This document shows, one piece after another, positions 16,735 to 24,825 of a DNA stretch of 64,000 nucleotides. Made by a program: the position numbers and the translations under genes. The DNA comes from Guopingia tenuis (GTDB taxonomy: Bacteria; Bacillota; Clostridia; Christensenellales; Christensenellaceae). The stretch covers positions 744,001 through 808,000 of the forward strand of contig NZ_JACRSS010000001.1 in assembly GCF_014384805.1 (NCBI RefSeq), given 5' to 3'. The notes below the pieces were generated by a model. It ran no database searches. It saw only the letters and a list, made by a program, of their open reading frames with translations, and was not told where the DNA came from. Every line of letters begins with the position of its first letter. Position 1 is the stretch's first letter.

Positions 16735-17366
16735 CGAAGGGCCTCGATACACGCCCGGGGGTCCGGACTGCCAAACACGGCGCTTCCCGCCACTAGGACG
16801 TTGACGCCCGCATCGATCACGGCTTTGGCGTTTGCTTCACCCACGCCGCCGTCAATTTCAATATCCACCGGCCGCCCCGCCAGCATCTGCCGCAGGCTGC
16901 GGGCTTTTTCCAGCGTCCGCGGGATAAACTTCTGCCCGCCAAAGCCCGGATTTACCGACATAAGCAGCACCATATCCACATCGTCCAGCACGTCCTCAAT
17001 CATGCAGACCGGCGTCGCCGGGTTCAAAACCACGCCGCATTTACAGCCTGCATCGCGGATCTGCATGAGCGTCCGATGCAGATGGACGGCAGCTTCCTGA
17101 TGGATGGTGATGATATCCGCCCCGGCCCCGGCAAATTCCTCGATATACCGCTCGGGCTCCACAATCATCAGATGCACGTCCAGCGGCAGACGGGTGTGTT
17201 TGCGCAGCTCGCGGATCATCTGCGGCCCAAAGGTGATGTTGGGGACAAAGCGGCCGTCCATTACATCGCAGTGGATATAGTCTGCGCCCCATTCTTCCAC
17301 CTGTTCCACCGCTCTTCCCATATTGGCAAAGTCCGCCGAAAGAATCGACGGTGCAATCTTAATCAT
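16722..17366 (-). CDS. rpe: Ribulose-phosphate 3-epimerase
   Basis: 214 aa TIM barrel. It interconverts ribulose 5-phosphate and xylulose 5-phosphate in the pentose phosphate pathway. Signature segments are SILSADFANMG near the start, HCDVMDGRFVPNITFGP (metal-binding His and catalytic Asp), HLMIVEPERYI, MSVNPGFGGQ and EIDGGVGEAN (second catalytic Asp). The start overlaps the rsgA end by 8 bp and the end overlaps thiN. All expected residues are present. Confidence 0.97.
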   Translation of the reverse strand: MIKIAPSILSADFANMGRAVEQVEEWGADYIHCDVMDGRFVPNITFGPQMIRELRKHTRLPLDVHLMIVEPERYIEEFAGAGADIITIHQEAAVHLHRTLMQIRDAGCKCGVVLNPATPVCMIEDVLDDVDMVLLMSVNPGFGGQKFIPRTLEKARSLRQMLAGRPVDIEIDGGVGEANAKAVIDAGVNVLVAGSAVFGSPDPRACIEALRCSR

Positions 17367-18237
17367 ACTGGTGTTTTCTCCTCTCCAAAAGTTCCTCTAA
17401 CAACATAGTGTACCGTGTATAGCGGTTTTCGTCAATCTCTCCCGCCGCTATCCTGCCTTTGACGCCGCATCCCGGCTCCTTCCAATGCAGGCAACCGTCA
17501 AACCGGCAGACGCTCCCGGCGAACTCCGGATAGTATTCCTTCAGTTCCTCGGGCTGGGTTTCCAGGCATTCCAGAATGCTGAACCCCGGCGTGTCGATCA
17601 CAGTAGCTCCAAGGCCAGGCAGGGGCAGCAGTTCGCTGAAGCGCGTCGTGTGCCGTCCCCGGGCGGTTTTTTTGCTGAGGCCGCCGGTTTCCAGGCAAAG
17701 CCCCGGCGACAGGGCATTCAGCAGGGAGGATTTTCCCACGGCCGACTGCCCCGCCAGGCAGACGCACCGGCCCCGCAGCAGCTCTGCCACATCCGCAATC
17801 CCCCGCCCGTCCCGGGCGGAAAAGCAATGGACGGGAGCGCCGCTCCCCCGGTATTCCCTCTGAATCTCCTCGGCCATTCCCCGGTCGGTATCCAGCTTGC
17901 TGACCCCAATCGCCGCCGGAATTCCGCCCTGCGCGGCATAGAGCAGCAGTTTATCCACCAGCCCCAGATCCGGCTTTGGCTTTCCCGCGGAAACAATGAT
18001 CAAAAGCAGGTCAATGTTGGCCACCATCGGCCGGACCAGCGCATTTTTCCGCGGGGCAATCTCCAATATCGAGCCACCCTCCGTATCCGAAGGCGGAGAA
18101 AAGCGCACGTTATCCCCCGGCATGGGCTTAATGCCCTCCAGGCGGAACCGCCCTTTGGCCTTGCATTCATAGACAGCGCCCGCTCTATCCTGCACATAGT
18201 AAAACCCGCCGATCCCCTTGAGAATTTTTCCCTCCAT
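17359..18237 (-). CDS. rsgA: Ribosome small-subunit-dependent GTPase RsgA
   Basis: 292 aa from the ATG of MEGKILKGIGG; an ATG seven codons upstream (18258) is also possible. RsgA tests 30S maturation and releases from the subunit on GTP hydrolysis. The OB domain is N-terminal. The circularly permuted GTPase has SKLD (G4) before GQSAVGKSSLLNAL (P-loop) and DTPGFS (G3). The C-terminal zinc site is in CRFDGCLHWKEPGC. It lies just after prkC, as in Bacillus, where PrkC phosphorylates RsgA. Confidence 0.96.
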   Translation of the reverse strand: MEGKILKGIGGFYYVQDRAGAVYECKAKGRFRLEGIKPMPGDNVRFSPPSDTEGGSILEIAPRKNALVRPMVANIDLLLIIVSAGKPKPDLGLVDKLLLYAAQGGIPAAIGVSKLDTDRGMAEEIQREYRGSGAPVHCFSARDGRGIADVAELLRGRCVCLAGQSAVGKSSLLNALSPGLCLETGGLSKKTARGRHTTRFSELLPLPGLGATVIDTPGFSILECLETQPEELKEYYPEFAGSVCRFDGCLHWKEPGCGVKGRIAAGEIDENRYTRYTMLLEELLERRKHQYD

Positions 18238-18265
18238 GGAATGCAATCCCTTATCCATCCTTTCC

Positions 18266-20140
18266 TCAGAGATCCTGCTGGCGGAGCAGAACGCCGTCGA
18301 TATAGATATTCAGCTTTTTGGGCGCGTTCTCTTCCGCCGGACGCACCTTGACGCTATAGGGCAGTTCCTCTCCATATTTTTCCTCCAGAGCTTCCCGGGA
18401 GGGGAACGCCTCCTGGAAGGCGACGAATTCACATTCCACGCCGCCCACGGCATAAGAAACCGTAAGGGTGATCTGGCATTCCTCGGCAGCTTCCGCCGGA
18501 AGTTCCAGCGCCCCCGTCAAGTTCTTTCCCGACGCGGCCTCCTGAACGGTAAGCTCCATGCGCTGGCCGACAGCGCCGGTATGGTCATAGCCCGGCGTCT
18601 GCTCAAGAACCTGGTATTCCTGGAACTGCCCTGCCACGGGATAGATCCAGACGCTCGTAAACCCCGCCTGCTTGGCGCTGGTCACAGCGGCTTCCATCGT
18701 CTCTCCCGTCAGATTGGGCACGCTGATCCCCGCCGCGGCATCCGCCTCGCTGTTCACCACAAAGGTGACGACGCTTCCCGGCTCCAGAGGCTCCCCCTCG
18801 GCGGGCTGCTGCTGGATTACGGCTCCGGGCTTATCCTGAGCGCTCACTTCATATAGCACAACTACCCGGATCCCTTCCACCTTTATTTTATCAATGGCCG
18901 CGCGGGCCTCTTCCTCGCTCATTCCCAGGATGCCCGGCATGCCGCTTGTCACTTCAATGCCACTGCTCACCACGATGCTGACACGGTCGCCCTTTTCGAG
19001 AACAGTCCCCGGTTCAGGCTTTTGGGAGACGACATAGCCCCTCAAAATCTGGGCATTGGGCTCATAGGTGATTTCCAGGGCGATGCCCAGCTTGTCCATA
19101 ATGCCCTTGGCCTCTTCCATGGTATGCTCGGTGAGAGTAGGCATATAGATCTCCTTATTATCACTGTTGAGCTGGCCCATGGAGCCGAACAGCGAAATGC
19201 AGACCACCGCTACCAGGGCGACAAGCCCTCCCAGAGCCAGCCCGATTCCCAGGCGGCGCATCCGGCGGCTCCGCCGTTCGGTGGCGGGCGTCTTTTCATA
19301 TTCTCCCGGCAGGGATACATATTCCCCATCCGGTTCTTCCAGGCAGATTGCCAGATCCCGCTGCATAGCCGCAATGGAGCTATAGCGGTTTTCCCGGTCT
19401 TTGGCCATGGCCTTCAGAATGATCCGGTTCAGGCTTTCGGGAATCTCCGGATTCAGCTCCCTGGGCTCTCTGGGCTGCATGTGCAGGTGCTTCAGGGCAA
19501 TGGAAAGGTTATCCTCCCCTTCAAAGGGCAGCCGGCCCGTGGTCATCTCATAGAGAATGATGCCCAGGGAATAGATATCCGTCCGGTGATCCACCGGCTC
19601 TCCCTTCGCCTGCTCCGGGGAGAAATAGCGCACGGAGCCAAAGACCTCTTCCCGCTTTTTCTCCTCATCCATCTCCTCTGCAATGCCGAAATCCGTCAGA
19701 ATCGGTTCGCCGTCCTCCCGGAGGAGGATATTGGCGGGTTTCAGGTCTTTATGGATGATGCCCCGATGATGGGCGTAATCCAGTGCACCGCAGAGTTTTT
19801 CCGCCAGCTCCACGCAGAGCTCCAGGGGAAGCGGGCCTTCCTCCTCGATTTTCCTTTTCAGCGTCGGCCCGTCGATATACTCCATGGCGATATATTTATA
19901 GCCCTGGGAATTGCCGATATCCAAAATTCGGACGATGTTGCGGTGGTGCAACCGCATAACGGTATAGGCCTCCTTGCGGAACGCCTTGATATAAACGGGG
20001 TTGTCCGATAATTCTTTCCGGAGAACCTTGATGGCCACGACCTTTTTGGTCTTGCGGCACCATGCCGTATAAACCCGGCTCATGCCGCCCTCATCGATGG
20101 CCTCCATCAGCTCAAAGCGGTTTCCAAGAACAACGCTCAT
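18266..20140 (-). CDS. prkC: PASTA-domain Ser/Thr protein kinase PrkC/PknB
   Basis: 624 aa. The kinase domain (about residues 8-270) has invariant Lys38 in AIKVL, catalytic loop HKDLKPANILL (130-140) and DFGIAEEM. A membrane helix (about 297-319) leads to three extracellular PASTA domains (about 332-400, 401-470, 473-540) that in relatives bind muropeptides or lipid II, and a further beta-rich C-terminal domain (about 545-624). The catalytic loop has HKD instead of the common HRD, so it lacks the usual RD-kinase arginine. The end of the partner phosphatase gene overlaps its start by 4 bp. Confidence 0.96.
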   Translation of the reverse strand: MSVVLGNRFELMEAIDEGGMSRVYTAWCRKTKKVVAIKVLRKELSDNPVYIKAFRKEAYTVMRLHHRNIVRILDIGNSQGYKYIAMEYIDGPTLKRKIEEEGPLPLELCVELAEKLCGALDYAHHRGIIHKDLKPANILLREDGEPILTDFGIAEEMDEEKKREEVFGSVRYFSPEQAKGEPVDHRTDIYSLGIILYEMTTGRLPFEGEDNLSIALKHLHMQPREPRELNPEIPESLNRIILKAMAKDRENRYSSIAAMQRDLAICLEEPDGEYVSLPGEYEKTPATERRSRRMRRLGIGLALGGLVALVAVVCISLFGSMGQLNSDNKEIYMPTLTEHTMEEAKGIMDKLGIALEITYEPNAQILRGYVVSQKPEPGTVLEKGDRVSIVVSSGIEVTSGMPGILGMSEEEARAAIDKIKVEGIRVVVLYEVSAQDKPGAVIQQQPAEGEPLEPGSVVTFVVNSEADAAAGISVPNLTGETMEAAVTSAKQAGFTSVWIYPVAGQFQEYQVLEQTPGYDHTGAVGQRMELTVQEAASGKNLTGALELPAEAAEECQITLTVSYAVGGVECEFVAFQEAFPSREALEEKYGEELPYSVKVRPAEENAPKKLNIYIDGVLLRQQDL

Positions 20141-20868
20141 TCCCCGTCACCTCCCCCATGATAGGCGAGAATGATAGAGATGTTGTCCCTTCCGCCCCGT
20201 TCCAGGGCCAGGTTCAGCAGCTCCTTTCCCTTTTTTTCCGCGCTCTTGGATCCCTGCAGGCAGGCGGCAATTTCCTCGTCCTTCACATGTGTAGTCAGTC
20301 CGTCTGAGCAGAGCAGCAGACTGTCCCCCGGCGCAATGGTGGAGGAATAGGCGTCCGCTTCCACGCTTTCCATGCCGACGGCCCGGGTAATGATGTTCCG
20401 ATAAGGGTGGCTCTCGGCTTCCTCCGGGGAAAGGATTCCCTTATCCACCAGGAACTGGACATAGCTGTGATCCCGGGTCATCTGGGTCAGCTTCCCATCC
20501 CGGAACAAATAGGCCCGGGAATCCCCCACATGGGCGGCGACTACCCGTCGGGGATGCAAAAGGGCGACGGTGAGCGTCGTCCCCATATCGTGAAGCGCCG
20601 GGTCTGCCTCGGCCATCTTCCAAAGGGCATGGCTCGTCTCCTCCACCATTTCCTGAAGCATCCGGGGCGTGAGGGCGGCACGGTCTGCCTGTTCCAGCCG
20701 GGCGCGCAGCATGGCAACCGCCTGAGCGCTGGCCACCTGGCCCGCCTCATGGCCGCCCATGCCGTCCGCCACCATCAGGATATAGGGAATCTTCTCCCGC
20801 TCGATATAGATGGAATCCTCGTTCTGTTTTCGCACTTTCCCCTTATGTGTGACCGCATAAATTTCCAT
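20137..20868 (-). CDS. stp: PP2C-type Ser/Thr phosphatase (Stp/PrpC)
   Basis: 243 aa. It reverses phosphorylation by the PASTA kinase encoded next in the operon. PP2C motifs are complete: RKQNEDS near the N-terminus, VADGMGGHEAGQVAS (Asp/Gly metal ligands), GTTLTVALL, AHVGDSRAYLFRDG and LLCSDGLT, then DNISIILA at the end. It begins 2 bp after rlmN and overlaps prkC by 4 bp. Confidence 0.97.
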   Translation of the reverse strand: MEIYAVTHKGKVRKQNEDSIYIEREKIPYILMVADGMGGHEAGQVASAQAVAMLRARLEQADRAALTPRMLQEMVEETSHALWKMAEADPALHDMGTTLTVALLHPRRVVAAHVGDSRAYLFRDGKLTQMTRDHSYVQFLVDKGILSPEEAESHPYRNIITRAVGMESVEADAYSSTIAPGDSLLLCSDGLTTHVKDEEIAACLQGSKSAEKKGKELLNLALERGGRDNISIILAYHGGGDGE

Positions 20869-20870
20869 GG

Positions 20871-21899
20871 TTATGTCTCCATATGCCGGGCGCGCAGCTG
20901 GCCGCAGGCCCCGTCGATATCCTGCCCCAGCGTCCGCCGGACCGTCGCCGACAGCCCCCGCCGTTCCAGGGCCGCCAGAAACCCGTATACCTCTTTTTTG
21001 GAGGGACTTTGAAAGCTCCCCCGCCCCGCATCGTTATAGGGGATCAGGTTGATATGACAGGAAAGGGGCTTCAGGCGCTCTTCCAGCGCCGCCAGATCCT
21101 CCGGCCCGTCGTTCCAGCCCCGGATCAGGATATATTCAAAAATCAGCCTCCGGCCTGTCTTTTTATGATATGCCTGGAGAGCGTCCAAAGTTTCCGAAAG
21201 GGAATACCGCCGGGCAATGGGCATGATCTCCCGCCGCTTTTCCTCAATGGCGCTGTGAAGAGACAGGCAGAGGGTGACCGGGATGTTCTCCTCCGTCAGC
21301 CGCCGGATTCCCGGAACCACGCCGCAGGTGGAAAGGGAAATATTGCGAAAGCTGATGTGAAGGCTCTGCTCACTGTTGACCAGCCGCAGGAATTTGAGGA
21401 CATTTTCGGTATTCTCCAACGGTTCGCCCGTCCCCATGAGCACCAGATTGGTGAGCTGCCGCCCTTCGCCCAGCTGCGCATTCAGCAGCAGCACCTCGGA
21501 CAAAATTTCCCCCGCCGAAAGGTTGCGGATGAGCCCGCCCTTGGTGGAGGCGCAGAAGGCGCATCCCATGGCGCACCCGGCCTGGGTGGATATGCAGGCA
21601 GTTTTGCCGTGTTCATATGTCATGACCACAGATTCGATCAGGTTGCCGTCCTCCAGCTCCAGAAGGTATTTCTCGGTGCCGTCCGCTGAAACCTGTTTTT
21701 CCGCCACCCGGGCATATCCCTCCCGGAAGGCGGCCGCCAGTTTTTCCCGAAGCTCTTTGGAAAGGTTGGTCATCCCGGAAAAGGGCACATGCGCCGTGAG
21801 CCACCGGGCAACCTGCCCGGCCCGGAAGGGTTTCTCCCCCATTTGCTCAAAAACTTCTTTCAGTTCGTCAAAGGATAAATCCAACAGGCTTGGTTTCAC
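20871..21899 (-). CDS. rlmN: 23S rRNA (adenine-2503-C2)-/tRNA (adenine-37-C2)-methyltransferase RlmN
   Basis: 342 aa radical-SAM enzyme. The cluster motif CAMGCAFC gives Cys109, Cys113 and Cys116. TKGGLIRNLSAGEI and GTGEPLENTENVLKFL are family markers. The methyl-carrying cysteine is expected in the C-terminal ACGQLRARH segment. It methylates A2503 of 23S rRNA and A37 of certain tRNAs. It overlaps rsmB by 4 bp. The position between rsmB and the phosphatase matches Bacillus yloN. The related resistance enzyme Cfr is unlikely given this housekeeping context. Confidence 0.96.
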   Translation of the reverse strand: MKPSLLDLSFDELKEVFEQMGEKPFRAGQVARWLTAHVPFSGMTNLSKELREKLAAAFREGYARVAEKQVSADGTEKYLLELEDGNLIESVVMTYEHGKTACISTQAGCAMGCAFCASTKGGLIRNLSAGEILSEVLLLNAQLGEGRQLTNLVLMGTGEPLENTENVLKFLRLVNSEQSLHISFRNISLSTCGVVPGIRRLTEENIPVTLCLSLHSAIEEKRREIMPIARRYSLSETLDALQAYHKKTGRRLIFEYILIRGWNDGPEDLAALEERLKPLSCHINLIPYNDAGRGSFQSPSKKEVYGFLAALERRGLSATVRRTLGQDIDGACGQLRARHMET

Positions 21900-23227
21900 T
21901 GCTTCTCCCCCTCCCTTTCCAGAAGGGCGATAAAAAATCCGTCGATATGGTCGATATGGGGAAAGAGCTGGATACGCCCTCCCTTTGCCCGGTTTATGAG
22001 CTTTTCACTGATATGGTCCACGAGCCGTCCCTCGGCAAATTCCGGATGGCGTTCCAGAAACCAGTCGACATTCTCCCCGTTTTCCTGCCGGGAGATCGTG
22101 CAGGTGGAATATAGCAGCCGCCCGCCCGGCTTTACATAGCGCGAACAAGTCTCCAGAATTTCCCGCTGCACAGCCGAAAGCGCCGCCAGTTCTTCTTCCT
22201 TTTTGTTCCCTTTGATATCCGGCTTCCGGTATAACAGCCCCAGCGCCGAACAGGGCGCATCCACCAGGACGCAGTCAAAGGCGCCATAGTATTTCGGAAT
22301 GGGCACGGCGGCGTCCGCCACGCGGGTTTCCGCCTGCACTCCCAGGCGGGCAAATGTCTCCTCCATGAGCTTCACCCGATGCGGGTGGAGATCCTGGGCC
22401 ACCAGCCGGGACGGGCCAAATTCGGCGGCATAGGCCGCCTTGCCCCCGGGCGCTGCGCAGACGTCCAGAACAGCCTCTCCCCCCCGGATATGCGCCGCCT
22501 CCACCGCCAGCATGGACGCCTCTCCTTGGACGGTGAGAACTCCTTTTTTATAGAGCCCCAGCTGATCTACCGCCGATATGTTGCGGATATACCAGGCCGC
22601 CGGGCTGTACTCCCCCTTGAAAAAGGCAAACCCCGCGCCCGTCAGCTTGTTTTCCCATTGCTCCGCCGTCACCTTCCGGGCATTGCGCCGCACGCAGGTA
22701 TCCGCCCCCTCTTTTTTATAGGAGAGCATTTCTTCGGCAAAATCCATGCCATACTCCCGGATATATTTTTCCGCCAGCCAGAGAGGATAGCTGTACATCA
22801 CGGATAAAAACAGGGCCGGCTCCTCCTCCCGGGAGGGATAGGGCAAATCCCCGGCCCGCAGGGCGATTTGACGCAATACGGCATTGACAAAGCCCTTGAG
22901 CTGCCGTTTGGGGGATTTTTCCATCAATTTTACGGATTCGTTCACCGCCGCGCTTTCCGGGACGCTTTCAAAAAACAGCAGCTGGCAAACGCCCAGGCGC
23001 AGCACATTGCGCACAAAGGCATGCACCCGCTTGCCCTTTGTAAAGGCGTCGATCACATAGTCGATCCGCCGCAGGTTTTCCAGGGTTGTGAAACAAAGGG
23101 CGGAGGTGAACCGCTTTTCCTGTTCCTCCATCCCCTTGAGCTCCCGCTTCAATATCAGGTTGAAATAGCCGCCTTCCTCCACCTCGCTTATAATGCGGAG
23201 GGCGGCGCGTCTCGTGTTGACCGGCAC
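21896..23227 (-). CDS. rsmB: 16S rRNA (cytosine-967-C5)-methyltransferase RsmB
   Basis: 443 aa from a GTG start at 23227, supported by AAAGGAG five bases upstream; an open frame to 23305 lacks such a site. An N-terminal NusB-like RNA-binding domain (about residues 1-130, with NTRRAALRIISEVEEGG) is followed by a Rossmann methyltransferase with VLDVCAAPGGKAAYAAE (SAM binding) and LVDAPCSALGLL (catalytic motif IV cysteine). The second catalytic cysteine is in LLYSTCTISRQEN. Overlaps rlmN by 4 bp. Confidence 0.95.
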   Translation of the reverse strand: MPVNTRRAALRIISEVEEGGYFNLILKRELKGMEEQEKRFTSALCFTTLENLRRIDYVIDAFTKGKRVHAFVRNVLRLGVCQLLFFESVPESAAVNESVKLMEKSPKRQLKGFVNAVLRQIALRAGDLPYPSREEEPALFLSVMYSYPLWLAEKYIREYGMDFAEEMLSYKKEGADTCVRRNARKVTAEQWENKLTGAGFAFFKGEYSPAAWYIRNISAVDQLGLYKKGVLTVQGEASMLAVEAAHIRGGEAVLDVCAAPGGKAAYAAEFGPSRLVAQDLHPHRVKLMEETFARLGVQAETRVADAAVPIPKYYGAFDCVLVDAPCSALGLLYRKPDIKGNKKEEELAALSAVQREILETCSRYVKPGGRLLYSTCTISRQENGENVDWFLERHPEFAEGRLVDHISEKLINRAKGGRIQLFPHIDHIDGFFIALLEREGEKQ

Positions 23228-23360
23228 AGAATCTCCTTTGCGCGTCTCGCACGCTATATTGCGGCGCCGGGCGCCGTCTTTCCCTGGTTCCGCGGCGGAC
23301 TCCACCGCCGCTCTAAAAAATAAGCAGACCCCGCCGCTTCCCGGGGGCGGGCCTTGCCTT

Positions 23361-24320
23361 TTATTGCAGTACTGTTTCTCCCGCTTTGAATACCCCGCTG
23401 TTTCCCCGGAGAAAATCTCTGGCAGCCATGGGTTTTTTACCCGGATATTGCAGAGTGATAATTTCCAGAGGAAGATCCCCAGCCTGGATCACCAGCCCGG
23501 CCTTTGGGTCTGCCGCCAGAATTTCTCCCGGCGCATGCGCCCCCATGGATTCCCGTGCCCGGGCCATGAGCAGTTTGACCTTCTGTCCGCCTGCCATGAG
23601 ATAGGCCATGGGCGCAGGGTTGAGGCCCCGGATTTTGTTCGCCAGGTTTTCCGCCAAATCCGAAAAATCTACCGCGCCAAAATCCCGCTGAAACATGGGA
23701 TAATAGGAGGCCTCCTCCTCTTTTTGAGGCGTGCGGACAAGAGTGCCCGCCAGCAGCTTTTCCAAAGTGCGCTTCAGCGTCTTGGCGCCCAAAACGGAAA
23801 GCCGCTCCCGAAGCTCGCCGCCCGTCTCGTTTTCGCCGATCTCCACGCTGTCCTTTTCCAGCATATCCCCGGCGTCCAGTTCATAAGCGGTATACATCGT
23901 GGTTACCCCGGTTTGCTTTTCCCCGTTGACGATGGCCCATTCAATGGGCGCTGCGCCGCGGTATTTGGGCAGCAGGGAGCCGTGGACATTGATGCACCCC
24001 ATGGGCGGCAGGGCCAGCACATCCCGGGAGAGAATCTGCCCGAAGGCCACGGTAATCAACAGGTCGGGGCGCAGCTCTCCAAGCGTCTCCAAGCCCTCCC
24101 GGCTGATCTTTTCAAACTGATAGACGGGAATTCCCTTCTCCTCTGCCAGCACCTTCACGGGCGGCGGAGCCAGCTTATGCCCCCGCCCCCTGGGACGGTC
24201 GGGCTGGGTGCAGACAGCCGCGATGTGATATCCCTCGTCCAGCAGCATGGAAAGGCTGGGCAGGGCAAATTCCGGCGTCCCCAAAAAGACGATCCGCAGT
24301 TCTTCCTTATTCTTCGTCAT
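23361..24320 (-). CDS. fmt: Methionyl-tRNA formyltransferase
   Basis: 319 aa from the ATG of MTKNKEELRIVF, with GGAGAG about seven bases ahead and a 14-bp overlap with def. It formylates initiator Met-tRNA using 10-formyl-THF. Motifs are FLGTPEFALPSL, the catalytic NVHGSLLPKYRGAAPIEW segment and ELDAGDML (catalytic Asp). A C-terminal OB-type domain binds tRNA. The 133 bp to rsmB hold two GC-rich inverted repeats that could slow transcription but lack a good T run. Confidence 0.96.
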   Translation of the reverse strand: MTKNKEELRIVFLGTPEFALPSLSMLLDEGYHIAAVCTQPDRPRGRGHKLAPPPVKVLAEEKGIPVYQFEKISREGLETLGELRPDLLITVAFGQILSRDVLALPPMGCINVHGSLLPKYRGAAPIEWAIVNGEKQTGVTTMYTAYELDAGDMLEKDSVEIGENETGGELRERLSVLGAKTLKRTLEKLLAGTLVRTPQKEEEASYYPMFQRDFGAVDFSDLAENLANKIRGLNPAPMAYLMAGGQKVKLLMARARESMGAHAPGEILAADPKAGLVIQAGDLPLEIITLQYPGKKPMAARDFLRGNSGVFKAGETVLQ

Positions 24321-24810
24321 CCGCAATCTCTCCATCCAGCACTTCTTCATCATCGTCAAAAAGCTCTTCTTCCATAACGTCGATGAACAGATGCCCGTCC
24401 AGATGATCGATCTCATGGCACATGGCCCGGGCCAGAAGGCCCTCCGCGTCATAGGTCACTTCCATGCCCTTGCGGTTTTTGGCTACCACCGTGACCTTCA
24501 TGGGCCGGGTTACAACGCCCCGCCGGCTTCCGCAGGAAAGGCAGCCCTCTTCGCCCTTCTGCTCTCCCTCCCGGAAGGTGATCACCGGGTTGATGAGCTC
24601 AATCAGCCCATGTTCGTCGCCGATGTCGATCACCACCGCCCGGCGCAGCACGCCCACCTGGGGCGCGGCCAGGCCCACGCCATCCGCCGCCTTCATGGTT
24701 TCCGCCAAATCGTCCAACAGTATTTCAATCCGCGGCGTGATCTCCTTCACAGGCCGGGAAATTTTGCGCAGCTGTTCGCTGGGTTCCTGAATGATATTCC
24801 GAAGTGCCAT
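24307..24810 (-). CDS. def: Peptide deformylase
   Basis: 167 aa metalloprotease that removes N-formyl groups from new proteins. All three motifs are present: GVGLAAPQ (residues 44-51), EEGCLS with metal-binding Cys90, and HEIDH (132-136) giving two His ligands and catalytic Glu133. The acidic C-terminal tail (DDDEEVLDGEIADDEE) extends past the usual end. Overlap with fmt couples production of the two opposing enzymes. Confidence 0.97.
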   Translation of the reverse strand: MALRNIIQEPSEQLRKISRPVKEITPRIEILLDDLAETMKAADGVGLAAPQVGVLRRAVVIDIGDEHGLIELINPVITFREGEQKGEEGCLSCGSRRGVVTRPMKVTVVAKNRKGMEVTYDAEGLLARAMCHEIDHLDGHLFIDVMEEELFDDDEEVLDGEIADDEE

Positions 24811-24825
24811 AATCCTCTCTCCTTT

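Noticed and set aside
20871..21899. Cfr-type resistance methyltransferase
   Set aside because: The gene sits in the conserved rsmB-rlmN-phosphatase order and has RlmN-type motifs, so the housekeeping enzyme is the better call.
23228..23360. Terminator between fmt and rsmB
   Set aside because: GC-rich hairpins are present, but the T tract is displaced by several bases, and the conserved cluster order suggests at least partial readthrough.
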